Positions 1-8,493 of a stretch of 64,000 bases of DNA are shown here, in pieces; the stretch's first letter is position 1; the number at the start of each line of letters is the position of its first letter. The notes below the pieces were generated by a model. It was given only the letters and a program-made list of their open reading frames with translations. It had not been told where the DNA came from and did not search any database. Origin of the DNA: Bacillota bacterium (GTDB lineage Bacteria > Bacillota > Clostridia > Acetivibrionales > JAFADI01); contig JAFADI010000041.1 in the NCBI GenBank assembly GCA_023424965.1, positions 1 to 64,000 on the forward strand, written 5' to 3'. A program made the position numbers and the translations under genes.

Positions 1-759
1 GACATACAGTTCCACGCAGCCGGCGTGCAGGTTGAGCACATTGTATTTGGGCGCCGAACAGCCCTCGATGAAATGGACGCCGGCGCCCTTTTCCACAACG
101 ATCAAGGTGTGCTCAAACTGTCCCGCGCCGGGCGCGTTGAGCCGGAAATAAGACTGCAGGGGAATATCGACGCGCACTCCCTCCGGCACGTAGACATAGG
201 AGCCTCCCGACCAGACGGCGCCGTGCAGCGCCACGAACTTATGGTCCTCCGGCGGCACCAGCTTCATGAAAAGCTCCCGGACCATGTCCTCATGCTCTTG
301 TACCGCCGTTTCCATGTCGGTGTAGATCACGCCCTGCCGGAGCAGCTCGTGCCGGATGTTGTGGTAGACCACTTCCGAATCGTACTGCGCGCCCACACCC
401 GCCAGGGACTCCCTTTCCGCCTGGGGAATCCCCAGACGCTCAAAGGTGTTTTTGATGTATGCGGGCACCTCGCTCCAGTCGCTTTTCAGGTCGGTATCCG
501 GCCTCACATAGGTGACGATTTCATCCATGTCGAGCTCATCCAGGGGCGGCCCCCAGCGTGGTAAAGGGGTTCGGTGGTAGACCTCCAGCGACCGAAGGCG
601 AAGCTCCAGCATCCAGGCAGGCTCGTTTTTCATTTTTGATATTTCCTTCACGATGTCGGCGCTGAGTCCTTTGCCCGTCTTATAGCCGCTCTGGTCTGCG
701 TCCCGGAAATCAAAGCGCTCTCTGTCGATATCGTTTACTCTCGTTTTTTGCTTTTCCAT
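1..759 (-). CDS. sufB: SufB, Fe-S cluster assembly scaffold (3' end beyond window)
   Basis: The first 253 codons of a SufB-type scaffold protein are present; the gene runs off the left edge, and the family is about 465 residues long. SufB works with the SufC ATPase to build Fe-S clusters in the cytoplasm. The translation begins MEKQKTRVNDIDRERFDFRD and contains the family segments W-S-G-G-S-Y-V-Y-V-P and F-E-H-T-L-I-V-V-E-K-G. The ATG at 759 lies 13 nt downstream of the sufC stop, so the two are co-transcribed behind a MarR-type regulator. Paralogous SufD is possible, but the N-terminal extension and its matches fit SufB better. Confidence 0.9.
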   Translation of the reverse strand, partial: MEKQKTRVNDIDRERFDFRDADQSGYKTGKGLSADIVKEISKMKNEPAWMLELRLRSLEVYHRTPLPRWGPPLDELDMDEIVTYVRPDTDLKSDWSEVPAYIKNTFERLGIPQAERESLAGVGAQYDSEVVYHNIRHELLRQGVIYTDMETAVQEHEDMVRELFMKLVPPEDHKFVALHGAVWSGGSYVYVPEGVRVDIPLQSYFRLNAPGAGQFEHTLIVVEKGAGVHFIEGCSAPKYNVLNLHAGCVELYV

Positions 760-772
760 CCTGATTCTCCCC

Positions 773-1513
773 TTACCCAAGGACCGCCGCAAATCCGTCC
801 CGGCTGATTTTTTCAATCATGGACGCGTCGGAGGTTTTTACGATGCGCCCGTCCGCCATGATGTGAACACAATCCACGGGAAGATTTTGCAGGATCCTTG
901 TGATGTGCGTGATGATAAGGACCGCGTTGTTTTTATTTTGATAACGGCGTATGTTCTCGGAGATGGTTTTTACCGCGTCAATATCCAGTCCGGAATCCGT
1001 TTCGTCCAGGATCGCCAGCTTTGGATTCAGCACCGCCATCTGTAAGATTTCGCTTTTCTTTTTTTCCCCGCCGGAAAAACCGACGTTGAGGTACCGGGCC
1101 GCATAGGAGGGGTCCATTCCCAATTCCTCCATCCTGGCCCGGAGCTCCCTGCGGAAGGGAAGGAACTTCACGTCCTGCCCGGTATACGCCGTCTTTGCGG
1201 CGCGCAGAAAATTCTCCACGGTGATCCCGGAAATCTCCTCCGGCATCTGGAAGGAGAGAAACATGCCCCTTCTGGCACGGGCGTCCGGCTTTTCACCGGT
1301 GATGTCTCCGCCTTCGAAGAAAACATTTCCCGCGTCCACACGGTAGCGCGGGTCACCCATGACGACGCCGGCCAGTGTGGATTTTCCCGCTCCGTTAGGG
1401 CCCATGAGCACATGCACCTCACCCGAACTTATTTCAAGGTCTACCCCATTCAAGATACTGCGTCCTCCAGCGGACGCGTACAGATTCCTGATACTTAATA
1501 AACCCTTTTGCAT
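773..1513 (-). CDS. sufC: SufC, Fe-S assembly ABC-type ATPase
   Basis: This is the cytoplasmic ATPase that powers the SufB(C)D scaffold. It has Walker A GPNGAGKST near residue 40, the signature SGGEKKKSE near residue 150, Walker B LAILDETDSGLD, and the switch His in ITHIT. At 246 residues it is the usual family length. An upstream GTG at 1522 is possible, but the ATG at 1513 has AGAGG eight bases before it, so I chose that. Its start overlaps the end of the upstream regulator gene by 19 bases, which suggests translational coupling in a regulator-sufC-sufB operon. Confidence 0.93.
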   Translation of the reverse strand: MQKGLLSIRNLYASAGGRSILNGVDLEISSGEVHVLMGPNGAGKSTLAGVVMGDPRYRVDAGNVFFEGGDITGEKPDARARRGMFLSFQMPEEISGITVENFLRAAKTAYTGQDVKFLPFRRELRARMEELGMDPSYAARYLNVGFSGGEKKKSEILQMAVLNPKLAILDETDSGLDIDAVKTISENIRRYQNKNNAVLIITHITRILQNLPVDCVHIMADGRIVKTSDASMIEKISRDGFAAVLG

Positions 1514-2019
1514 TTTTCGCACCTCTTCTCCCGGGAACCGGCGGTGTCGTCAGAGTCACGCCTGAACGAGCAGTGCTCGTAAACGGCGGTGCTGTCGGCG
1601 ACCAGATCAAACAGTCCGATGATTTTTTCGATGGTGTCGTCACCCAAGGTGGCAATATAGTTCCCAATGTTGGAACTCATCCTGCTGTAATGCTCGTCAT
1701 ACCCCCGGCAAGCCGTCTCTCCATCATCCGTCAGTTTGTAATATACTTCCTTTTTGTTGCCGGTAATACGGTAAGGCTCCAGATACCCCTTGTTCTCCAG
1801 CTTCTTGGCAAGCTGCGCCACCGCGCCGTTGGTGATCCCCAGATATTGGGACAACTCGCCGGCTTTGGCATTCTCATTATGCCGTACACACTTCAAAAGG
1901 CTGATGTCCGAAAAGGTCAGCTTGTGGCCCGTCCCGTAGCTTCTGGCGACTTTCGACTCGCAGATCATGATGTTCAGGGCCTGATACAGCTTTTTGATAA
2001 GGTTTTCTTTTTTATGCAT
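1495..2019 (-). CDS. MarR-family regulator of the suf operon
   Basis: A 174-residue winged-helix protein of the MarR type. The helix-turn-helix region covers roughly residues 45-100 (AGELSQYLGITNGAVAQLAK followed by a wing around NKKEVYYKLTDDG). The C-terminus is Cys-rich (YEHCSF, REKRCEKCKRVY), so it might sense metal, redox state or an Fe-S cluster; that is inference. The GTG at 2028 lies inside the ribosome-binding site AGGTG, so the ATG at 2019 is preferred. It is the first gene of the suf operon and sits directly below a 47-bp perfect palindrome overlapping the -35 box, so autoregulation together with sufCB is likely. Clostridial suf operons are more often controlled by IscR (Rrf2). Confidence 0.85.
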   Translation of the reverse strand: MHKKENLIKKLYQALNIMICESKVARSYGTGHKLTFSDISLLKCVRHNENAKAGELSQYLGITNGAVAQLAKKLENKGYLEPYRITGNKKEVYYKLTDDGETACRGYDEHYSRMSSNIGNYIATLGDDTIEKIIGLFDLVADSTAVYEHCSFRRDSDDTAGSREKRCEKCKRVY

Positions 2020-2036
2020 TTTCTTCACCTAAAAAT

Positions 2037-2065
2037 ATTTTATAGCTGCTAAACAATAAAGTCAA
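2037..2065 (-). promoter_or_regulatory. suf operon promoter
   Basis: On the minus strand, TTGACT (2060-2065), a 17-nt spacer and TAAAAT (2037-2042) make a good sigma-A promoter 18 bases upstream of the regulator's ATG. The -35 box lies inside the palindrome at 2054-2100. The spacer holds a second, weaker dyad (TTAGCAGCTAT) resembling the palindrome centre TTAGTAACTAA. Confidence 0.75.
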
Positions 2066-2100
2066 TATTTTTTAGTAACTAAAAAATATTGACTTTATTG
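2054..2100. promoter_or_regulatory. 47-bp perfect palindrome, probable MarR operator
   Basis: Two perfectly complementary 23-nt arms surround one central base at 2077. The left arm starts CAATAAAGTCAATA and the right arm ends TATTGACTTTATTG; the centre reads TTAGTAACTAA. It overlaps the suf -35 box. The mirrored TTGACT on the plus strand could form part of a divergent promoter. Confidence 0.8.
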
Positions 2101-2214
2101 TCTGCGCAATGCCTTTTTTTATTCATGGATTTATACTTCGAAAGCACATATTCATTTGGACAACGTATCAATACTCCGATAAAATATGAGTATAGAATGG
2201 ATGGGGGTGTTGTT

Positions 2215-2307
2215 ATGGCTGCTATCAGACCAAGTTCAGACTTACACAACATCGATGCACAGACGGCTTTACTGGAGAAAGTCCACGCTATGATGCGGAG
2301 TGAATGA
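2215..2307 (+). pseudogene. Possible Phd/YefM-type antitoxin remnant
   Basis: A 30-codon reading frame follows a GGGGGTG ribosome-binding site. It begins MAAIRPSSDL, which resembles the conserved N-terminus of Phd/YefM antitoxins, and ends in a short acidic/basic tail (LLEKVHAMMRSE) resembling their C-terminus. The middle 50 or so residues expected for the family are missing and no toxin gene follows. I read it as an internally deleted relic; a genuine small gene is not excluded. Confidence 0.35.
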
Positions 2308-2327
2308 CGGTCCTTCCCCTCTTCCCT

Positions 2328-2618
2328 TCAATCCACAAAGATGGTCTCGGTGGTATAGTCCACCAGGATTGCCCTCCCGTCGTTCTCCACAAAATTAACG
2401 ATGCTGGCAAGCATGCTGTCCGCATGACCCGCTTCATTGGAAACACAGGCCACACCGATCACCGCGTTCTTCCAGGTATCGTTCAGGTCCACCTCTGCGA
2501 TGGAGGCGTTGAATCTGGAGCGGAGCCTTTCAACAATGCTTTTTATGATATGCCGCTTTTCTTTCAGTGAAAAAACCTCATCCAGGGCCAGAACGATCCT
2601 GCATACTCCAATAACCAT
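2328..2618 (-). CDS. DUF503 (YlxP-like) protein
   Basis: A 96-residue protein of the DUF503 family, whose members are small ferredoxin-like-fold proteins often found next to rbfA/infB. Recognisable parts are the N-terminal VIGVCRIVLALDEVFSLKEKRHIIKSI (shown here only as VIGVCRIVL and FSLKEKRHIIKSI) and the later SRFNASIAEVDLNDTWKNA region. The exact function is unknown. A GTG at 2627 is also in frame, but GGGAGG is correctly spaced for the ATG at 2618. It follows ridA, 38 bases away, and is probably co-transcribed. Confidence 0.8.
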   Translation of the reverse strand: MVIGVCRIVLALDEVFSLKEKRHIIKSIVERLRSRFNASIAEVDLNDTWKNAVIGVACVSNEAGHADSMLASIVNFVENDGRAILVDYTTETIFVD

Positions 2619-2656
2619 GGGTACCACCTCCCAATTCTCAATCTCCTGCCGACCTG

Positions 2657-3037
2657 CTACTTTTTTCTGGCGATCATCTCGATTTCCACCCGGGCATTCA
2701 ACGGCAGGCTTGCAACCCCGACCGTCGTCCGTGCAGGATAGGGTTTGGAAAACTGTTCTTTATATACTTCATTCATGGCAGGAAAATCCTCCATGTTCGT
2801 CAGGTAAACGTTGACCTTTTGAACGTCGTCGGGAGTGAGCCCCGCTGCCTCAAGGACGGCAAAAAGGTTGTCGAAGCTTTGCTGTGTCTGCCGGCGAATA
2901 TCTCCTTCCACCAGCTTGCCGGTTCCAGGGTCAACCGGTGTCTGTCCGGAAAAAAAGATAAGTCCCTCCGAATCCACTCCATGCGAATATGGTCCAATGG
3001 CCGTGGCTTTTTTCGAAACAATTTCTTTGCGTGCCAT
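2657..3037 (-). CDS. ridA: RidA, enamine/imine deaminase
   Basis: A 126-residue member of the YjgF/YER057c/UK114 family, cytoplasmic trimers that hydrolyse reactive 2-aminoacrylate and related enamines made by PLP enzymes. The N-terminus has AIGPYSHGV and FFSGQTPVDPGTG. The C-terminal half has ARTTVGVASLPLNARVEIE, with the Arg that binds the substrate carboxylate and the Glu usual for active members. TGGAGGA precedes the ATG. Confidence 0.93.
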   Translation of the reverse strand: MARKEIVSKKATAIGPYSHGVDSEGLIFFSGQTPVDPGTGKLVEGDIRRQTQQSFDNLFAVLEAAGLTPDDVQKVNVYLTNMEDFPAMNEVYKEQFSKPYPARTTVGVASLPLNARVEIEMIARKK

Positions 3038-3261
3038 AATTCTTCCTCCATAAATATTGAATCATAAATAATTTATACTTTGTCAATTCCCTTTAAGAAT
3101 GCCTGCGTCATGGATAGCTGTATTATATATCTATTCTGGAAATCTATCCACATTTTTTCATGGATCGCCAGGACCTCCTCATGAGAAGTAATATTTCAAT
3201 TCCCTCCGTCAAAAAATAGTGTATAATAGAATCTGTCACAGAGACAGAAAGGGTGTAGCAA

Positions 3262-5028
3262 TTGCCATTTGACGGAGTCGTAGCAAAATGTACGGCAAAG
3301 GAACTATCGGAAGTATTGGACGGCGGACGGCTGGAGAAAATTTTTCAGCCGGAGCCCGATGAAATCATCATCAACATACGGGCAAAAGGGAAAAATCTCA
3401 GGCTGCTTCTGAGTGCCAGCCCCAATTATCCCCGAATCCACGTGACGGAGACCACCCGGGAAAACCCGGCGGTGCCTCCGGTTTTCTGCATGCTTTTGCG
3501 GAAGCACCTGTCCGGCGGCAGGGTTATTTCGGTGGAGTTCAACGATTACGAAAGGATTATCGGCATCAACATCGAATCCGTAAGCGAGCTGGGTGACCTC
3601 CAGAAGAAGAAGCTCCTCATCGAAATCATGGGCCGCCACAGCAACATCATCCTTTTAAATGATGAAAATAAAATCATCGATTCCATCAAGCACGTGGACA
3701 GCAGCGTCAGCAGCGTCAGGGAAATCATGCCCGCACGCCCCTACACTCCTCCGCCGGAACAGAACAAGGCAAACCCGGAGCTGTTGGATATCGATCTGCT
3801 GTTGAACAACATTGAAGCCCCGGAAGAAACCACCATTGAAAATTATCTTTTGACCAATATAAAGGGCTTCAGCCCCCTCCTTTGCAGGGAAATATGCCAC
3901 CGGGCGGAAATAGACTCCCGGCGTCCCGTCTCCCTTTTAAGAGCGGGAGAGCTGGCCGCCTTGAGAACCTCCCTGCATGCCGCCGTACAGGCCATTTCGG
4001 CCTCGGATTTCAAGCCCTGCATCGTCTTTACGGATAAGACCCTTGAGACGCCCCTGGACTTTCACTGCATGGAGATGACCCAATACCAGAGTATAAGGTA
4101 TCTGGATTCCATCAGCAGCGCACTGGATGAATTTTACCGGGAGAAGGACAGGTCCGAAAGGCTCAAGCAGAAAAAAGCGGATTTGTACAAGGTTCTGGGC
4201 AACAGCCTGGACCGGTGCAAGAAGAAGGTGGCCCTCCAGCAGGACAAGCTGCGGGATGTGGCAGACAGGGAAAAGCTCAAGCTTTACGGGGAGCTGATCA
4301 CCGCCAACATCTACTGCATCCCTCCCAATTCCCCAAAGGCGTCATTGCTGAATTACTACAGTGAAACGGAGGAGTATGCGGACATTCCCCTGGATAAGTC
4401 CCTTTCTCCCCAGGAAAATGCCCAGCGGTATTTCAAAAGATACCAGAAGGCCAAAAACACCTATGTACACACCAGCAAGCAGTTGGAGGAAAGCCTGTCG
4501 GAGCTTGAATACTTGGAGAGCGTCCTGCACATCCTGGACAACTGCGTAACCCTCCAGGAAATCGGCGAAATAAGGCAGGAGCTGCTGGAGCAGGGCTATA
4601 TTTCAAAGCGCAGGAAAAGCAACGAGAAAAAACAGTCAAAAGCAACGGAGCCCTTGCGTTACAGGTCTTCCGACGGGCTGGAAATCTGGGTGGGAAAGAA
4701 CAACCGGCAAAATGACCAGTTGACCATGAAGCAGGCCTCTTCCAACGATATGTGGCTGCACACCCGGAACATTCCGGGGTCCCATGTCATCATAAAAAAG
4801 GCACAAAATGACATACCGGACAGCACCCTGCTGGAAGCCGCCGTTCTGGCGGCATACCACAGCAAGGCAAAGCAGTCTTCCACCGTTCCCGTGGACTATA
4901 CCACCGTCAGAAATGTGAAAAAGCCTGCCGGAGCAAAGCCGGGAATGGTGATCTACGAGAATTTCAAAACCCTGATCGTCACCCCTGACGAAAAGCTGGT
5001 GGAAAAGCTGTCACAAAAACAGCGTTGA
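3262..5028 (+). CDS. rqcH: RqcH (NFACT / FbpA-like), ribosome quality control
   Basis: A 588-residue NFACT protein. Bacterial RqcH binds stalled 50S-peptidyl-tRNA complexes and directs C-terminal alanine tailing for degradation; older annotations call it fibronectin-binding protein. The NFACT-N domain spans the first ~200 residues, a helix-hairpin-helix region follows, then a long charged coiled coil (about 280-440), then the NFACT-R domain with DMWLHTRNIPGSHVIIK near residue 500. The start is a TTG with AAAGGGTG six bases upstream, and the family N-terminus MPFDGVV fits it. A TATAAT at 3222-3227 with a poor -35 may be the promoter. Confidence 0.92.
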   Translation: MPFDGVVAKCTAKELSEVLDGGRLEKIFQPEPDEIIINIRAKGKNLRLLLSASPNYPRIHVTETTRENPAVPPVFCMLLRKHLSGGRVISVEFNDYERIIGINIESVSELGDLQKKKLLIEIMGRHSNIILLNDENKIIDSIKHVDSSVSSVREIMPARPYTPPPEQNKANPELLDIDLLLNNIEAPEETTIENYLLTNIKGFSPLLCREICHRAEIDSRRPVSLLRAGELAALRTSLHAAVQAISASDFKPCIVFTDKTLETPLDFHCMEMTQYQSIRYLDSISSALDEFYREKDRSERLKQKKADLYKVLGNSLDRCKKKVALQQDKLRDVADREKLKLYGELITANIYCIPPNSPKASLLNYYSETEEYADIPLDKSLSPQENAQRYFKRYQKAKNTYVHTSKQLEESLSELEYLESVLHILDNCVTLQEIGEIRQELLEQGYISKRRKSNEKKQSKATEPLRYRSSDGLEIWVGKNNRQNDQLTMKQASSNDMWLHTRNIPGSHVIIKKAQNDIPDSTLLEAAVLAAYHSKAKQSSTVPVDYTTVRNVKKPAGAKPGMVIYENFKTLIVTPDEKLVEKLSQKQR

Positions 5029-5262
5029 AATTCCCCTTGCAAATTGCACCGAATTAATGTTACATTATTCTTATTGCACGAAGTTAAAAGGCATTGTTTA
5101 TTCCAACAAGGCTTCAAAGCACCTGGTGCGGCAGAGAACAGAAAATCATTGGCACAAAAGTTCCAGGTCCTTACTCACGGGCCATTCCCATTCGTTTCCC
5201 ATTGCTTTGCTGCCTCGAAGTATTCCTCATAGAGTGAAGCCTTTTTTCCATAAATAATGCCT

Positions 5263-5279
5263 TTTGTCAACCTGACAAA
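5263..5279. promoter_or_regulatory. Inverted repeat upstream of aminotransferase gene
   Basis: TTTGTCA-ACC-TGACAAA is a perfect 7-bp dyad with a 3-base centre, 30 bases before the start of the aminotransferase gene. It could be an operator. It has no T-run, so it is not a terminator. No other gene signal was found in 5029-5305. Confidence 0.35.
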
Positions 5280-5308
5280 GTAGTACTTAATTTAAGGGAG
5301 GTGTTGTG

Positions 5309-6499
5309 GTGTTATCACAGAAAATTGTAACCAACATGAGCAGAGGCTCCATGATCCGGGCGATGTTTGAAGAAGGCGCAAAGCTCAAACAGCTTTATGG
5401 CGCGGACAAGGTATTCGACTTCTCTCTCGGCAATCCCGATGTGGAACCGCCGGAGGCCGTACAGGAAGCTTTCAGGAAGTACATCTCCGAACCGAACATT
5501 CACAAATATATGAACAATGCCGGCTTTACGGATGTAAGAGAGGCCATCGCGGCAAAGCTTCAAAAGGAAACGGGAGTCCCCCTCACCTCTGGCAATATTG
5601 TCATGACCTGCGGAGCCGCCGGAGGCTTGAACGTAGTTTTGAAAACAATCCTCAATCCGGGGGAAGAGGTCATTGTGTTTGCTCCCTATTTCGTGGAGTA
5701 TAATTCCTATGTGGACAACAATCAGGGCAGTACGGTGGTGGTTCCGCCGAATACGGACACCTTCCAGCCGGATGCGGAAATCTTCAGGAAGTACATAACG
5801 CCAAAAACAAAGGCCATCATCATCAATTCCCCCAACAATCCCACGGGGGTTATCTACGGCAGGGAAACCTTAACATCGCTGGCAAAGGTCCTTGAAGAAA
5901 AGGAAAAGGAATTCGGGACGACGATTTTCGTTCTGTCCGATGAACCTTACAGCAAGCTGGTGTTTGACGGCGCAGAGGTTCCCAGCGTACTGGAGAATTT
6001 CAAAAATGCCATCGTGGTCAATTCCTACAGCAAATCCCTGGCCCTTCCCGGCGAGCGTATCGGTTACATCGCCGCCAGCAGCCGGATTGGCGAGGTTGAA
6101 CTGCTGGTGGGCGGCCTGGTTTACTGCAACCGGGTACTGGGCTTTGTAAATGCGCCTTCGCTGCTTCAAAAGGTGGTGGCCGCTTCCCTGGATGCCGCCG
6201 TGGATACCGATATCTACAAAAAAAGACGGGACACCCTTTATGACCACCTGATCAAGCTGGGCTTCACCTGTGTAAAGCCTCAGGGCGCCTTTTACCTGTT
6301 CCCCAAATCACCCATACCCGATGAGGCGGAATTCAAGAACATCGCCTTGAAATACAACATCCTGCTGGTACCTGGCAGCGGCTTCGGATGCCCCGGATAT
6401 TTCAGGCTGGCCTACTGTGTAAGCCAACAAACCATTGAAAATTCACTGCCGGCCTGGGAGGCCCTTGCCAGGGAATTAAATATGGGGACACACCTCTAA
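5309..6499 (+). CDS. PLP-dependent class I/II aminotransferase
   Basis: A 396-residue fold-type I aminotransferase. Features are SLGNPDVEPP near the N-terminus, the Asn of IINSPNNPTG, the Asp/Tyr of LSDEPYSKL, the PLP lysine in NSYSKSLALPGERIGY (near residue 235), and the substrate-carboxylate Arg in PGYFRLAYC. Most similar proteins are annotated as aspartate-type aminotransferases; the substrate cannot be fixed from sequence. GTG codons occur at 5306 and 5309; the second has the better distance to GGGAGGTG. It converges on the metY-like gene and shares its bidirectional terminator. Confidence 0.88.
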   Translation: MLSQKIVTNMSRGSMIRAMFEEGAKLKQLYGADKVFDFSLGNPDVEPPEAVQEAFRKYISEPNIHKYMNNAGFTDVREAIAAKLQKETGVPLTSGNIVMTCGAAGGLNVVLKTILNPGEEVIVFAPYFVEYNSYVDNNQGSTVVVPPNTDTFQPDAEIFRKYITPKTKAIIINSPNNPTGVIYGRETLTSLAKVLEEKEKEFGTTIFVLSDEPYSKLVFDGAEVPSVLENFKNAIVVNSYSKSLALPGERIGYIAASSRIGEVELLVGGLVYCNRVLGFVNAPSLLQKVVAASLDAAVDTDIYKKRRDTLYDHLIKLGFTCVKPQGAFYLFPKSPIPDEAEFKNIALKYNILLVPGSGFGCPGYFRLAYCVSQQTIENSLPAWEALARELNMGTHL

Positions 6500-6520
6500 C
6501 AGAGAATGTATCGAACCTCA

Positions 6521-6546
6521 AAAAAAGCCGCGAAAGCGGCTTTTTT
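6521..6546. terminator. Bidirectional intrinsic terminator
   Basis: GCCGC-GAAA-GCGGC stem-loop with A6 before and T6 after, so it can end transcription from both the aminotransferase gene (plus) and the metY-like operon (minus). Confidence 0.9.
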
Positions 6547-6556
6547 GTTATGCAGG

Positions 6557-7852
6557 TCAGCCCTCCAGGGCCTGACGCAGATCTTCGATCAAATCTTTGG
6601 CATCCTCTATGCCGATGGATAAGCGCAGGGTATCTTCGTAAACCCCGGCATTTTCCTTCACTTCCTGGTCCAGACCATAGTGGGTGGTGGATGAGGGGTG
6701 GACAATCATCGACTTTGCGTCGCCCACATTGACCATGAAATCAAAAATCCTCACCCGTTCCATTACGCGCTTGGCCGCTTCCAGGCCTCCCTTCACCCGC
6801 ACGCCCAGAATGGCCCCCGAGCCTTTGGGAAAATACTTTTTAGCCCTTTCATAATAGGGGCTGGAGGGCAGTGAGGGATATGCCACCTCCAGGATGGCGG
6901 GATGCCGTTTCAAGAAAGAAGCGACTTGCAGGGCATTGTCCGCATGCCTCTGCATTCTCAGGGAAAGGGTCTCCAGGCCCTGCAGCACGTTAAATGCACT
7001 GTTGGGGCTCAGCTGGGCACCAAGCTCCGTAAGGTATATAATCCGCAGCCTGCGGGTAAACAGGGTGTTCCTCAGGCTCTCCTCGGGGATTTTGCCCGTG
7101 TATTCCCTGTAAAACTCCTCAAACTGGGGGAATTTCCCGTTAAACCAGTTAAAGCCTCCCTTTTCCACAACAATACCGCTGATGGTGGTACCATGGCCAT
7201 TCAGGTACTTTGTCGAGGAGTGGCATACGATATCCGCCCCGAATTCGAAGGGCCTGTGCAAATAGGGTGTTGAAAAAGTCCCGTCAACCACCAGGGGGAT
7301 CCCGTTTTCGTGGGCAATTTTTGCAATTCCTTCGATATCGAGGACGTTGATTCCCGGATTACCCAGGCTCTCAATGTAAACAGCCTTGGTTTTTTCCGTA
7401 ATTGCCCGGCGGTAGGAATCCAGGTTCTCCGCGTCTTCAATCCAATTGGTTTTTATTCCATAGGGCGGAAGCACATGGCTCAAAAGCTTGGTGGTACCGC
7501 CGAAGAGGGTTTTTACCGCGGCAAATTCGTCCCCGGACTGTGCCAGCGTTAAGAAGGTGGAGGAAATGACGCTCATGCCTGAGCTCATGGACACCGCCGC
7601 CGCTCCTCCTTCAAGGGCCGCCATCCTTTTTTCAAGTACTTCGTTGGTGGGATTTGAGAACCTCACATAGGAATGGCCTTCTTCGCTGTAATCGAAAAGC
7701 CGCCCGCACCTTTCGAAATCCCCTAACTCAAAGGCGGCCGTCTGATAAACGGGCACCGCCTTTGACCTGTAATGCTCGGCAGGATTGTAGCCTGCGTGCA
7801 ACTGCTTTGTATCAAAAGACAAACTGTCGTCTTTGTATGCTTCATAGCTCAC
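6557..7852 (-). CDS. O-acetylhomoserine sulfhydrylase-like (MetY family)
   Basis: A 431-residue PLP enzyme of the Cys/Met metabolism family, closest in length and motifs to MetY (O-acetylhomoserine + sulfide or methanethiol to homocysteine or methionine). It has YSRF-like YVRFSNPTNEVLEKR, SSGMSVISS, and the PLP lysine in CHSSTKYLNGHGTTISG, with the long insert after it seen in MetY but not in MetB/MetC. The start is a GTG that overlaps the TGA of the preceding permease gene, indicating tight coupling to the OpuC-like transporter. The physiological acceptor or sulfur donor is not evident. Confidence 0.85.
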   Translation of the reverse strand: MSYEAYKDDSLSFDTKQLHAGYNPAEHYRSKAVPVYQTAAFELGDFERCGRLFDYSEEGHSYVRFSNPTNEVLEKRMAALEGGAAAVSMSSGMSVISSTFLTLAQSGDEFAAVKTLFGGTTKLLSHVLPPYGIKTNWIEDAENLDSYRRAITEKTKAVYIESLGNPGINVLDIEGIAKIAHENGIPLVVDGTFSTPYLHRPFEFGADIVCHSSTKYLNGHGTTISGIVVEKGGFNWFNGKFPQFEEFYREYTGKIPEESLRNTLFTRRLRIIYLTELGAQLSPNSAFNVLQGLETLSLRMQRHADNALQVASFLKRHPAILEVAYPSLPSSPYYERAKKYFPKGSGAILGVRVKGGLEAAKRVMERVRIFDFMVNVGDAKSMIVHPSSTTHYGLDQEVKENAGVYEDTLRLSIGIEDAKDLIEDLRQALEG

Positions 7853-8493
7853 CGGGTTTTACTCCTCTCTTCATGGATTCGAAGGGTCGCTCTCTTCTCC
7901 AGAAAAGCCAGGGCCAGGTTGGCTGTGATGGCCAACAGCGAAGACAGCAGAACTCCCCACATGATTTTACTGATATTTTGTGTCCTGAGTCCGTCAAACA
8001 GCAGAACCCCCAGGCCTCCCGCATTAATGGTGGCCGCAATGGTTGCAATGCCGATGGTGGAAACAACCGCAATTTTTATTCCCGCAATGATGATGGGACT
8101 TGCAAGGGGCAGGCGTATGCGGAAAAAAATCTGAGAACCTGACATGCCCATGCCGTTTGCCGCTTCAATCACTGTGGGATTGATGGAATTAAAGCCTGCA
8201 AGGATGTTCCGTACCAAAATGAACTGGTTATAGGAAACCAATACGAAAATAGCCGTCTTGTTCCCCAGGCCCAAAAAGGGAATGAGGATGGCGAATAAAG
8301 CAAAGCTGGGTATGGAATATACCGCGCTGAAAAAGCCCACAATCAATTGTGACAGCAGCTTTGACCTCATGATCAGCACCGAGATGAAAACAGCCACCAC
8401 AAAGGAGATTGCAAAGGTGATCAAAGTGATTTGCAGGTGCTGGAACAACGGATTGATAATTTTCTGCGGGTATTTAATGAAGTACTCAATCAT
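7849..8493 (-). CDS. OpuC-type ABC permease (second permease of operon)
   Basis: A 214-residue BPD-type permease with about six membrane segments and the ATPase-docking loop EAANGMGMSGSQIFFRIRLPLASP typical of OpuCB/OpuCD. Such permeases import quaternary-ammonium osmolytes (glycine betaine, choline, carnitine) or related zwitterions. Its ATG shares one base with the TAA of the ATPase gene, and its stop overlaps the metY-like start. Confidence 0.87.
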   Translation of the reverse strand: MIEYFIKYPQKIINPLFQHLQITLITFAISFVVAVFISVLIMRSKLLSQLIVGFFSAVYSIPSFALFAILIPFLGLGNKTAIFVLVSYNQFILVRNILAGFNSINPTVIEAANGMGMSGSQIFFRIRLPLASPIIIAGIKIAVVSTIGIATIAATINAGGLGVLLFDGLRTQNISKIMWGVLLSSLLAITANLALAFLEKRATLRIHEERSKTR

